In this document: piece after piece, positions 9,212 through 17,283 of the stretch
Layout of the letters: each line of letters opens with the position of its first letter
Numbering within the stretch: position 1 is the first letter of the stretch
Assembly (NCBI GenBank): GCA_044841755.1
Contig: JAXOFM010000002.1
Location: 248,001-312,000, forward strand
Reading direction: 5' to 3'
Source of the DNA: CAZAPO01 sp044841755
Lineage (GTDB): Bacteria; Bacteroidota; Bacteroidia; Flavobacteriales; Flavobacteriaceae
DNA: 64,000 bases
Notes under the pieces: model-generated
The model's input: the letters and a program-made list of their open reading frames with translations, nothing else
Databases searched by the model: none
What the model was told of the DNA's origin: nothing
Made by a program: the position numbers and the translations under genes

Positions 9212-9829
9212 ATGGAATTTGCTTCAAAATTACTTAAAAATGCTGTGAACGAAGTATCGCAATTACCTGGAATTGGTAAGCGTACAGCACTTAGGTTAGT
9301 ATTACATTTGCTTCGTCAACCACAAGACCAAACAAGTGAACTTTCCAAGGTATTATTAAAAATGCGAGAGGAGATTAAGTTTTGCAAAAGCTGTCATAAT
9401 ATTAGTGATCATGCTATATGTGAAATTTGTAACAACCCTCATCGAAATCAAGAACTAATATGTGTGGTTGAAGATATAAGAGATGTAATGGCTATAGAGA
9501 ATACAAGTTCGTTTAGAGGCTTGTACCATGTTTTAGGAGGGAAAATATCACCAATAGATGGAATTGGTCCACACGATTTAAATATACCAACATTAGTAGA
9601 TAAGGTAAAGAAGGGCAGTGTTAAGGAACTTATTTTTGCACTTAGCTCTACTATGGAAGGGGATACCACTAACTTTTATATCTATAAACAAATTCAAGAT
9701 TTAGATGTCATTACTTCAACTATTTCCAGAGGAATTTCAGTTGGTGATGAACTCGAGTATGCTGATGAAGTAACCCTCGGAAGAAGTATTGTAAATAGAA
9801 TTCCTTTTGAGTCTTCTTTAAAAATGTAA
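9212..9829 (+). CDS. recR: Recombination mediator protein RecR
   Basis: A 205-residue protein of normal RecR length. The N-terminal helix-hairpin-helix region (LPGIGKRTALRLVLHLL, 18-34), the zinc finger (C58, C61, C70, C73) and the Toprim domain (VVEDIRDVMAIE onward, about 85-180) follow in the family order. RecR works with RecO, and in some bacteria RecF, to load RecA on SSB-coated single-stranded DNA at gaps. It is followed 6 nt later by a glycosyltransferase gene and probably shares its transcript. DnaX and YbaB genes, its usual partners in proteobacteria, are not adjacent. Confidence 0.97.
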   Translation: MEFASKLLKNAVNEVSQLPGIGKRTALRLVLHLLRQPQDQTSELSKVLLKMREEIKFCKSCHNISDHAICEICNNPHRNQELICVVEDIRDVMAIENTSSFRGLYHVLGGKISPIDGIGPHDLNIPTLVDKVKKGSVKELIFALSSTMEGDTTNFYIYKQIQDLDVITSTISRGISVGDELEYADEVTLGRSIVNRIPFESSLKM

Positions 9830-9835
9830 CTGCCC

Positions 9836-10927
9836 TTGAAACTTTCGGTTGTCATAGTAAATTATAATGTTCGCTATTTTTTGGAGTTGTGCTTACATAG
9901 TGTAAAAGCAGCTATTGAAGATGAGGGAGCCGAAATAATAGTTGTAGATAATGCCTCTTCCGATGATAGTTGTCAAATGGTTAAGACATCATTTCCTGAA
10001 GTTGTTTTAATTGAGAATCACGAAAATCTTGGATTTTCAAAGGCAAATAATATTGGAGTTATGGCTGCAAAAGGAGAGTTTATATGTATTCTAAACCCTG
10101 ACACTGTGTTAGCAGAGAATACATTTTCAAAATTGATTTCTTTTGCAGAGAATCAAGAAAATTTAGGAATTGTTGGTTGTAGGTTAATTGATGGAACTGG
10201 TAAATTCCTTCCAGAAAGTAAACGCAACTTACCTGTAGTTAAAGTAGCTCTTCAAAAAATGAAAGGAAATGCAACCTATTATTATGCAAATCACATTGGT
10301 GAAAATGAAATAGCTAAAGTTGAAATCCTTGTTGGTGCTTTTATGCTTTTGAAACGTAATGTTTTTAATGAGTTAGAAGGATTTGACGAAGATTATTTTA
10401 TGTATGGTGAGGACATTGATTTATCATACAAGGCAACAAAAAAAGGATTGAGCAATTTTTATTATGGAGCTACTACTATCATTCATTATAAAGGAGAAAG
10501 TACATTAAAAGATAGTTTGTATGCTAAGCGATTCTATGGAGCAATGCAGATTTTTTATAAGAAACACTTTAAGTCAAATATCTTATTTGACACCATGGTG
10601 TGGTTAGGAATTAAACTAGCTTACCTTATAAGGAGAGAACCTGCAACAAAAGTTGTGAAAAACAAAAAATGGCTTGTCTTTTCTAATGAGTGCAAGCAAA
10701 AAATAAAACATCATTTAAAAGAAGAGGTTAAAGTAATCTCAAGAACTAGTTTGATGAAAGCAGATGGTATTGTAGTTTTTGATACTTTTGATTGGTCATT
10801 TAAAAGTATTATTGACCAGATGTGTAAGTTCGCCCCAAAACTCAACTATAGAATATTAGTTTCAGATAATAATTTTTTATTAGGAAGTGATAGTAGTAAT
10901 AGTAGAGGAGAGGTTGTGAAATTGTAA
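9836..10927 (+). CDS. Glycosyltransferase family 2 with C-terminal extension
   Basis: A 363-residue GT-A protein. The start is a TTG (9836), the only start-like codon before the conserved N-terminal strand KLSVVIVNYNVRYFLELCL. The nucleotide-sugar domain covers about 1-230 (VVDNASSDDS; FICILNPDTVL as DxD-like site; GFDEDYFMYGEDIDLSYK as acceptor/catalytic loop, a rhamnosyltransferase-like motif). Residues 235-275 hold an amphipathic region, and 280-363 an extra domain ending NSRGEVVKL that I do not recognise. It probably makes a surface glycan or lipid-linked sugar. Its 5-nt spacing from recR suggests co-transcription. Confidence 0.88.
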   Translation: MKLSVVIVNYNVRYFLELCLHSVKAAIEDEGAEIIVVDNASSDDSCQMVKTSFPEVVLIENHENLGFSKANNIGVMAAKGEFICILNPDTVLAENTFSKLISFAENQENLGIVGCRLIDGTGKFLPESKRNLPVVKVALQKMKGNATYYYANHIGENEIAKVEILVGAFMLLKRNVFNELEGFDEDYFMYGEDIDLSYKATKKGLSNFYYGATTIIHYKGESTLKDSLYAKRFYGAMQIFYKKHFKSNILFDTMVWLGIKLAYLIRREPATKVVKNKKWLVFSNECKQKIKHHLKEEVKVISRTSLMKADGIVVFDTFDWSFKSIIDQMCKFAPKLNYRILVSDNNFLLGSDSSNSRGEVVKL

Positions 10928-11016
10928 ATTAAAATATTGAAAAACCTGCAAAAATTTTGATGATTTTTAGCTAATTTTGCAGGCAGAAACCTAAAAATCG
11001 CTTTTGCATTAGAGAT

Positions 11017-12366
11017 ATGGCAAAATTTGAACTTAAATTACCTAAAATGGGAGAGAGTGTTGCTGAGGCAACAATTACTTCGTGGCTCAAAGAAGTTGGA
11101 GACACCATCGAAATGGATGAGGCAGTTTTAGAAATTGCAACTGACAAAGTAGATAGTGAAGTTCCAAGTGAGGTTGAAGGAGTTTTGGTAGAGAAGCTCT
11201 TTGAGGTTGATGATGTGGTGCAAGTTGGGCAAACCATTGCAGTTATAGAAATGGAGGGAGGAGACGAAGTTGTTCAAGCACCAAAAGTTGAAGCACCAAA
11301 ACCTGCTGAAGAAGCTCCAGCTAAAGCAGTAGCAGAAGTTGCTCAAACTGTTGTTGCTGCTAAAGAATCGGTTGCTCCAGTTGTAAGTTCGACAGAAGGA
11401 AGATTTTATTCTCCGTTAGTAAGGAATATTGCTAAGAAAGAAGAGATTTCGCAAGAAGAACTTGATAGTATTGCTGGAACAGGAAAAGAAGGAAGAGTTA
11501 CTAAAAATGACATTTTAGGTTATATTGAAAATAAAGGAAGTCAACCAACTAAAGTAGCTGAGGAAGCTCCACAACCAGTTGAGGTTAGTGCTCCTGCACC
11601 TACTTCAAAGGTTGAAGAAAAACCTAAAGTTAAAGAAGAACCAGTTGTGGTTAGTGGTGGTGATGAGATCATCGAAATGACCCGAATGGGTAAGCTTATT
11701 GCTAAGCATATGGTAGAGTCGGTACAGACTTCTGCGCACGTTCAGTCGTTTATTGAGGCAGATGTGACCAATATCTGGAACTGGAGAAATAAAGTTAAAG
11801 GAGATTTCAAGAAACGAGAAGGAGAGAACCTAACCTTTACTCCAATCTTCATGGAAGCTGTTGCGAGAGCACTTAAAGACTTCCCAATGATGAACATTTC
11901 TGTTCAGGGAGATACAATAATTAAGAAGAAGAATATTAATCTTGGTATGGCAGCAGCTTTACCAGATGGTAATTTGATTGTTCCTGTTATTAAAAATGCA
12001 GATCAATTAAATCTACTTGGAATGGCTAAACAGGTTAATGACCTTGCTGGAAGAGCTAGAGAGAATCAACTGAACCCAGATGATATTCAAGGAGGGACGT
12101 ATACTGTAACGAATGTTGGTACATTTGGAAGTATCATGGGAACACCAATTATCAATCAACCACAAGTTGGTATTTTGGCTTTAGGTGCTATACGAAAAGT
12201 TCCTGCAGTAATTGAAACTTCTGAAGGTGATTACATTGGTATTCGTTACAAGATGTTTATGTCACATTCTTATGATCATAGAGTAGTAAACGGAGCTTTA
12301 GGAGGACAGTTTGTAAAAGCTGTAAAAGATTATCTGGAAGCTTGGGATATGGACAGAGAAATTTAA
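11017..12366 (+). CDS. 2-oxo acid dehydrogenase complex E2 (dihydrolipoamide acyltransferase)
   Basis: A 449-residue protein with the standard E2 order: one lipoyl domain (1-78, lipoyl lysine K44 in EIATDKVDSEVP), an Ala/Pro/Glu-rich linker, a peripheral-subunit-binding domain (about 130-170, SPLVRNIAKKEEI), a second linker and the catalytic acyltransferase domain (about 220-449) with SHSYDHRVVNG. Catalytic His is H421; the usual HxxxDG reads HxxxNG (N425). In this clade the single-lipoyl E2 is usually the branched-chain or a general 2-oxo acid type, but E1 and E3 genes are not adjacent, so the substrate is not fixed. TAATTTTG at 10972-10979 may be its promoter -7 element. Confidence 0.92.
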   Translation: MAKFELKLPKMGESVAEATITSWLKEVGDTIEMDEAVLEIATDKVDSEVPSEVEGVLVEKLFEVDDVVQVGQTIAVIEMEGGDEVVQAPKVEAPKPAEEAPAKAVAEVAQTVVAAKESVAPVVSSTEGRFYSPLVRNIAKKEEISQEELDSIAGTGKEGRVTKNDILGYIENKGSQPTKVAEEAPQPVEVSAPAPTSKVEEKPKVKEEPVVVSGGDEIIEMTRMGKLIAKHMVESVQTSAHVQSFIEADVTNIWNWRNKVKGDFKKREGENLTFTPIFMEAVARALKDFPMMNISVQGDTIIKKKNINLGMAAALPDGNLIVPVIKNADQLNLLGMAKQVNDLAGRARENQLNPDDIQGGTYTVTNVGTFGSIMGTPIINQPQVGILALGAIRKVPAVIETSEGDYIGIRYKMFMSHSYDHRVVNGALGGQFVKAVKDYLEAWDMDREI

Positions 12367-12390
12367 CATTTTACAATTAGCATATTAAAA

Positions 12391-12421
12391 GACCTAACCC
12401 TTAAAACGGTTGGGTTTTTTT
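12391..12421 (+). terminator. Terminator of the E2 gene
   Basis: Stem CCTAACC / GGTTGGG (one G-T pair) with an 8-nt loop and a following run of seven T, 25 nt past the stop codon. Confidence 0.8.
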
Positions 12422-12474
12422 GTTTTATAGCCTGTAAGTATTTACTACCTTTACGGTCTGAAAAAATTTGATTA

Positions 12475-13251
12475 ATGCAGTTAAACTTAACACGACCTAT
12501 TTGCTTTTTTGATTTGGAGACTACAGGAGTCAATATCTCTAAGGATAGAATAGTGGAGATTTCTGTTTTAAAGGTATTCCCAAATGGAACAGAAGAGAGC
12601 AAAACATGGTTGGTGAATCCAGAAATGACCATTCCAAAAGAGGTGATTGCCATTCACGGAATTTCAAACGAAAAAGTGGCAAATGAACCTACTTTTAAAG
12701 AAATAGCAAAAGAAGTTCATAATCTGATCAAAGATTCAGATTTGGGAGGGTTTAATTCAAATCGTTTTGATATTCCTTTGTTAGCAGAGGAAATGTTGCG
12801 TGCTGAAGTTGATTTTGACATGAAGAATAGAGTAGCTGTAGATGTTCAAACTATTTTTCATAAAATGGAGCAACGTACGTTGAGTGCTGCTTATAAGTTT
12901 TATTGTAATGAGAACTTGGAAGATGCACATAGTGCTGAAGCTGATACTAATGCTACGTATCAAGTATTAAAAGCTCAAGTTGAAAAGTACGATGACTTGA
13001 AGAATGATATCAAGTTTCTTTCAGAGTTTAGTTCGAGAAAAAGGTTCGCTGATTTCGCTGGTTTTATCAATTACAATAAAGATGGAGAAGAGTGTTTTTC
13101 GTTTGGAAAACATAAAGGAAAGCGAGTGGAAGATGTATTGCAAGAAGAACCAGGATATTTTGGCTGGCTTTTAAATGCTGACTTTCCATTATACACAAAG
13201 AAAGTATTGACAGCTATAAAACTGAGAAGTTTTAATAATAAATTGTTTTAG
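12475..13251 (+). CDS. 3'-5' exonuclease (DnaQ-like) with C-terminal DUF3820-like domain
   Basis: A 258-residue protein. The first 180 residues form a DEDDh exonuclease: D13 and E15 in FFDLETTG, the middle Asp in FNSNRFDIPLL, and the His/Asp in AHSAEADTNAT. This is the fold of the DNA polymerase III epsilon proofreading subunit, but the protein also occurs as an accessory nuclease. Residues 205-250 (FGKHKGKRVEDV...GYFGWLLNADFP) match the DUF3820-like putative Zn/nucleic-acid quorum module found alone at 37991. It begins a run of four genes (FAH, Hpt, cinA) joined end to end, so they are likely one transcript. Confidence 0.9.
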   Translation: MQLNLTRPICFFDLETTGVNISKDRIVEISVLKVFPNGTEESKTWLVNPEMTIPKEVIAIHGISNEKVANEPTFKEIAKEVHNLIKDSDLGGFNSNRFDIPLLAEEMLRAEVDFDMKNRVAVDVQTIFHKMEQRTLSAAYKFYCNENLEDAHSAEADTNATYQVLKAQVEKYDDLKNDIKFLSEFSSRKRFADFAGFINYNKDGEECFSFGKHKGKRVEDVLQEEPGYFGWLLNADFPLYTKKVLTAIKLRSFNNKLF

Positions 13252-13863
13252 ATGAAACTTATTTGCATAGGGCGCAATTACACAAAGCATATTGAGGAGC
13301 TGGAAAATGAAAAGCCTACAGATCCCGTGGTCTTTTTAAAACCAGACACGTCTATTTTACTTAAAAAGCAACCTTTTTTTATCCCTGATTTTTCTAATGA
13401 TGTTCATCATGAAGTAGAAATATTGGTTAAAATCAATAAAGTTGGAAAGCATATTGATAGAAAATTTGCTCATAAATATTATGATGAAATAGGTCTTGGT
13501 ATAGATTTTACAGCACGTGATTTACAAAGTCAGTTAAAGCAAAAGGGATTGCCTTGGGAAAAAGCCAAAGCCTTTGATGGTGCTGCAGTTGTAGGTAAAT
13601 GGCTATCTAAATCAGGGTTTGAAGATGTGAACAATATTAGCTTTTCATTGTATAAAAATGATGAGTCTGTACAGCAAGGGAATACCAACTTAATGCTTTG
13701 GAAGATAGATGAGTTAATCGAATATGTGTCAAAATATTTTACATTAAAGATTGGAGATATTATCTTTACCGGAACTCCAGCTGGAGTTGGCAAGGTAGTT
13801 GCTAATGACAAGCTTAGAGGATATATAGAAAACGAAGAAATGTTTTCGATAACAGTTAAATAA
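13252..13863 (+). CDS. Fumarylacetoacetate hydrolase family protein
   Basis: A 203-residue single-domain FAH-fold protein. Visible family features are GRNYxxH near the N-terminus, the metal-binding pair in HHEVEILVKI (about 44-53), GIDFTARDLQ and the C-terminal IIFTGTPAGVG. The family includes acylpyruvases, oxaloacetate decarboxylases and 2-hydroxyhepta-2,4-dienedioate isomerases; acylpyruvase/oxaloacetate decarboxylase (FAHD1-like) is the best guess from length. The ATG follows the exonuclease stop with no gap. Confidence 0.9.
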   Translation: MKLICIGRNYTKHIEELENEKPTDPVVFLKPDTSILLKKQPFFIPDFSNDVHHEVEILVKINKVGKHIDRKFAHKYYDEIGLGIDFTARDLQSQLKQKGLPWEKAKAFDGAAVVGKWLSKSGFEDVNNISFSLYKNDESVQQGNTNLMLWKIDELIEYVSKYFTLKIGDIIFTGTPAGVGKVVANDKLRGYIENEEMFSITVK

Positions 13864-14205
13864 ATGGAACAATATTACAAACTGGACAGAGTACGCGAAT
13901 TGGCAGGTGGAGATGAAGAGTTTATTGAAACTTTAGCAATGACCTTTATTGAAGAGGTGCCTGAAGACGCAAAACTTCTGCAAACAGCGGTTGTAAGTAA
14001 AGACTATTTAGCCGCCTACAAATCTGCACACAAAATGAAACCTACTATTGATCTTTTTGACCTTGGTGTACTCAATGATCTTATTGAAGTACAAGACTGG
14101 GGGAAATTTGAACAGCGTGAAAAAGATATTTCTAAAAAATTGGAAATTGTTTTAAATGCTATTGAAAGGGCTACAGAAGAGATCAAGGCAGACTTCAACT
14201 TATAA
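13864..14205 (+). CDS. Hpt (histidine phosphotransfer) domain protein
   Basis: A 113-residue, all-helical protein with the phospho-acceptor signature AYKSAHKMKPT, placing the phosphorylated His at H56. Such proteins relay phosphate between the receiver of a hybrid kinase and a response regulator. No kinase or receiver gene is in the window, so its partners are unknown. It begins directly after the FAH gene, and its TAA stop overlaps the ATG of cinA by one base, pointing to coupled translation. Confidence 0.85.
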   Translation: MEQYYKLDRVRELAGGDEEFIETLAMTFIEEVPEDAKLLQTAVVSKDYLAAYKSAHKMKPTIDLFDLGVLNDLIEVQDWGKFEQREKDISKKLEIVLNAIERATEEIKADFNL

Positions 14206-15449
14206 TGCAAGCAGAAATAATAACTATTGGTGATGAGATTCTCATTGGTCAAATAGTTGATACCAATTCTGCATACATTTCAAAGCAACTTAATAAAGTT
14301 GGTATATCTGTATATCAGATTACTTCGGTGCAAGACGATAAAGAACATATTCTAAAATCTTTACAAGAAGCCGAGGATAATGCAGACATTATTATTCTTA
14401 CTGGTGGATTAGGTCCAACAAAGGATGATATTACCAAAAATACTTTTGCAAAATATTTTAATGATACGTTGATTCAGGATGAATCTGTACTGAGAAATAT
14501 CGAATCTATGTGGAAACGATATGTTAAGCAACCGCTTTCACAGGTAAATATAGATCAGGCTTTAGTACCGTCTAAGGCAACAGTATTAATGAATCGTTTT
14601 GGGAGTGCTCCTGGTATGTGGATGGAAAAGGATGGAAAGGTCTTTGTCTCACTTCCTGGTGTTCCTTATGAAATGAAAGCATTGATAAAGAATGAAGTTT
14701 TACCTAAAATTCAAGAAAAATTTAATTTAGATTCTATTCTGCATAGAACAATTCATACCTATGGAATAGGAGAGAGTAAACTTGCAGAACGTATTGAGGC
14801 TTGGGAAGATAGTTTACCTAACTATATTAAACTTGCTTATTTGCCAAATCTTGGAACTGTAAGGCTAAGGTTGTCGGCTAAAGGAGAGGAAAGTTTGATT
14901 CAAGCCGAAATGAAGAGGCAGATAGATTTGTTGTTGCCACAAATAGAAGATGTTTTTGTAGGTTTTGAAGAAGAAGGTACGATTGAAAAAGTTGTTGGAC
15001 AACGATTAACTTATTTAGGAAAAACTATTGCCACTGCAGAGAGTTGCACTGGAGGAAAAATTGCAGAAAAGATCACTTCTGTTCCTGGAGCATCTGTTTA
15101 CTTTAAGGGTAGTGTTGTTAGTTATGCAACAGAAACAAAAATAGAAGTACTTAATGTTAGTCAAGATTTAATAGATGAGTATTCTGTTGTAAGTGTCGAA
15201 GTTGTTGAAGCTATGGCTAGAAATGCACAAGAATTATTTAAGACAGATTATGTTATAGCATCAACAGGAAACGCAGGCCCTACTAAAGGAGATTCAGAGG
15301 TTGAGGTTGGAACAGTTTGTATTGCAATTGCTACTCCAGAACGAATTTTTTCTGAAGAATTTAAACTTGGTAATCATAGAATAAAAGTGATAAACAAAGC
15401 GGTTCATAAAGCCTTTGAAATGCTGAAAAAAGAAATTTTTAAAAATTGA
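14205..15449 (+). CDS. cinA: CinA family protein (nicotinamide-nucleotide amidohydrolase / pyrophosphatase)
   Basis: A 414-residue two-domain CinA. The N-terminal COG1058 domain (1-170, IITIGDEILIGQIVDTNS and LTGGLGPTKDDIT) is an ADP-ribose/NAD pyrophosphatase-type molybdopterin-binding fold. The C-terminal domain (about 255-414, TAESCTGGKIAEKIT and STGNAGPTKGD) is the PncC-type NMN deamidase. It recycles pyridine nucleotide breakdown products. It has the full length of the two-domain family. It is last of the exonuclease-FAH-Hpt-cinA run. Confidence 0.93.
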   Translation: MQAEIITIGDEILIGQIVDTNSAYISKQLNKVGISVYQITSVQDDKEHILKSLQEAEDNADIIILTGGLGPTKDDITKNTFAKYFNDTLIQDESVLRNIESMWKRYVKQPLSQVNIDQALVPSKATVLMNRFGSAPGMWMEKDGKVFVSLPGVPYEMKALIKNEVLPKIQEKFNLDSILHRTIHTYGIGESKLAERIEAWEDSLPNYIKLAYLPNLGTVRLRLSAKGEESLIQAEMKRQIDLLLPQIEDVFVGFEEEGTIEKVVGQRLTYLGKTIATAESCTGGKIAEKITSVPGASVYFKGSVVSYATETKIEVLNVSQDLIDEYSVVSVEVVEAMARNAQELFKTDYVIASTGNAGPTKGDSEVEVGTVCIAIATPERIFSEEFKLGNHRIKVINKAVHKAFEMLKKEIFKN

Positions 15450-15460
15450 TAAAATAAAGT

Positions 15461-15490
15461 TTGGCAAACACTAAAGAATTCGTAAATTTG
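15461..15490 (+). promoter_or_regulatory. rpmB promoter
   Basis: TTG (15461-15463), a 19-nt spacer and TAAATTTG (15483-15490), a full match to the flavobacterial housekeeping consensus. The leader to the rpmB ATG is about 35 nt. Confidence 0.75.
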
Positions 15491-15529
15491 CACCTCGTTT
15501 AAAAACAACAATTTTTAAAGTTAGATATC

Positions 15530-15766
15530 ATGTCAAGAGTTTGTGAACTTACTGGTAAAAAAGCGATGGTTGGGAACAACGTATCGCACGCATTGAATAG
15601 AACTAAGCGTAAGTTTAATGCTAACTTAATTAAGAAACGTTTTTATATTCCTGAAGAAGATAAGTGGGTAACACTTAAAGTTTCTACTTCAGCTTTAAAA
15701 ACGATTAACAGAATTGGTATTTCTGCTGCTTTAAAGCAAGCTAGAGAAAAAGGATTTATAAAGTAA
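15530..15766 (+). CDS. rpmB: 50S ribosomal protein L28
   Basis: A 78-residue protein with the bL28 signature CELTGKKAMVGNNVSHALNR near its start and the basic KFNANLIKKRFYI core. It is part of the large ribosomal subunit. It is the first gene of the tight group rpmB, rpmG, DUF4295, under a consensus promoter at 15461-15490. Confidence 0.97.
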   Translation: MSRVCELTGKKAMVGNNVSHALNRTKRKFNANLIKKRFYIPEEDKWVTLKVSTSALKTINRIGISAALKQAREKGFIK

Positions 15767-15794
15767 TAGCCTTAAATTATAAAGACAGAGTACA

Positions 15795-15977
15795 ATGGCA
15801 AAAAAAGGAAACAGAGTTCAAGTAATTTTAGAGTGTACTGAGCACAAGGCATCTGGACAACCAGGAACATCTAGATATATTACTACAAAAAATAAAAAGA
15901 ACACGCCAGATAGATTGGAGATTAAGAAATTCAATCCTATCTTAAAGCGTATGACAGTTCATAAAGAAATTAAATAA
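15795..15977 (+). CDS. rpmG: 50S ribosomal protein L33
   Basis: A 60-residue bL33 with the family core TSRYITTKNKKNTPDRLEIKK and the KFNPILKRMTVHKEIK ending. Only one cysteine is present (ECTEHK), so this is the zinc-free (C-minus) form. It lies 28 nt after rpmB. Confidence 0.97.
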   Translation: MAKKGNRVQVILECTEHKASGQPGTSRYITTKNKKNTPDRLEIKKFNPILKRMTVHKEIK

Positions 15978-15989
15978 TACAATTGAGTC

Positions 15990-16139
15990 ATGGCAAAGAA
16001 AGCAGTAGCATCGTTACAGACAGGATCTAAAAGATTAACTAAAGCCGTAAAAATGGTGAAGTCTCCTAAAACAGGGGCTTACATGTTTGTTGAATCTATT
16101 ATGGCTCCGGAAAAAGTAAACGACTTTTTAAATAAGTAG
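15990..16139 (+). CDS. DUF4295 small basic protein, ribosome-associated
   Basis: A 49-residue protein starting MAKKAVASLQTGSKRLTKAV, starting 12 nt after the rpmG stop; read directly from the sequence. It is highly basic, with ending APEKVNDFLNK. It matches the DUF4295 family that follows rpmG across Bacteroidota. Position and charge point to a ribosomal or ribosome-bound role. A lineage-specific ribosomal protein named bL38 was reported from the Flavobacterium johnsoniae ribosome; I cannot confirm from here that it is this family. Confidence 0.85.
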   Translation: MAKKAVASLQTGSKRLTKAVKMVKSPKTGAYMFVESIMAPEKVNDFLNK

Positions 16140-16168
16140 TAGGTTTTACTTTTTACCAAGATATTTAG

Positions 16169-16198
16169 AGCTGCTTTCATTAATGAAAGCAGCTTTTA
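16169..16198 (+). terminator. Terminator after the rpmB-rpmG-DUF4295 group
   Basis: A perfect 26-nt palindrome (AGCTGCTTTCA / TGAAAGCAGCT arms) followed by TTTTATTTTA, 30 nt past the DUF4295 stop. Confidence 0.85.
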
Positions 16199-16288
16199 TT
16201 TTATATTTACCTGACATTTTTGCATATATATAATTAGGCAAGAAATTTGTTATTAACAGTTCAACAAATAAAAGAATCAGCTGTATAA

Positions 16289-17242
16289 ATGAGTTTTTTT
16301 AAAAAGATATTCTCTTCAGAGAAAAAGGAAACCTTAGATAAAGGATTAGAAAAATCTAAATCCTCTTTCTTTAACAAGCTTAATAAAGCTGTAGCAGGAA
16401 AGTCAAAAGTAGATGATTCTGTCTTAGATGACCTTGAAGAAGTGTTGGTGACAAGTGATGTTGGAGTAAATACTACTTTGAAGGTAATAGAGCGTATAGA
16501 AGAAAGAGTAGCAAAAGATAAATACTTAGGAACTTCAGAATTAAACCAGATTTTAAGAGAAGAAATTGCAGGTTTGCTTTCTGAAACCAATATAGGTGAA
16601 GCTACGGAGTTCACTATTCCTGAAGGGAAGAAACCTCATGTAATCATGGTGGTTGGTGTGAATGGTGTTGGAAAGACAACAACTATCGGGAAATTAGCCT
16701 ATCAATTCAAGAGGCAAGGACTGAATGTAGTACTTGGAGCAGCTGATACTTTTAGAGCGGCTGCGATTGATCAATTGCAAGTTTGGGCAGATAGAGTAGA
16801 TGTTCCTATCGTTAAACAAGTTATGGGAAGTGATCCTGCTTCGGTGGCGTTTGATACACTTCAAAGTGCAGTTTCTAATAATGCCGATGTGGTCATTATA
16901 GATACTGCTGGACGTTTGCATAATAAGGTTAATTTAATGAATGAGCTTACAAAGGTTAAGCGTGTTATGCAGAAAGTTGTAGATGATGCTCCACATGATG
17001 TTTTGCTGGTTTTGGATGGTTCTACAGGACAAAATGCTTTTGAGCAGGCTAAGCAATTTACTGCGGCAACTGAAGTTTCATCATTAGCAGTGACCAAACT
17101 TGACGGAACAGCAAAAGGAGGAGTGGTTATTGGTATTAGTGACCAATTTCAAATTCCAGTAAAGTATATTGGAGTTGGTGAAGGTATCGAAGATCTTCAG
17201 GTATTCAATAAGTACGAGTTTGTAGATTCCTTTTTCAACTAG
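16289..17242 (+). CDS. ftsY: Signal recognition particle receptor FtsY
   Basis: A 317-residue SRP GTPase without the long acidic A domain of E. coli FtsY. It has the N domain (about 20-100), then the NG GTPase with the P-loop GVNGVGKT (123-130), the insertion-box motif DTFRAAAIDQL, DTAGRLHN and TKLDGTAKGG. FtsY docks ribosome-SRP complexes at the inner membrane for co-translational insertion. It follows the ribosomal protein group in an order common in this phylum, but a terminator separates them. Confidence 0.97.
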   Translation: MSFFKKIFSSEKKETLDKGLEKSKSSFFNKLNKAVAGKSKVDDSVLDDLEEVLVTSDVGVNTTLKVIERIEERVAKDKYLGTSELNQILREEIAGLLSETNIGEATEFTIPEGKKPHVIMVVGVNGVGKTTTIGKLAYQFKRQGLNVVLGAADTFRAAAIDQLQVWADRVDVPIVKQVMGSDPASVAFDTLQSAVSNNADVVIIDTAGRLHNKVNLMNELTKVKRVMQKVVDDAPHDVLLVLDGSTGQNAFEQAKQFTAATEVSSLAVTKLDGTAKGGVVIGISDQFQIPVKYIGVGEGIEDLQVFNKYEFVDSFFN

Positions 17243-17283
17243 AGTTTAGTACCTTAGTTTGGTCTATTTTAATTAAGCCAACC

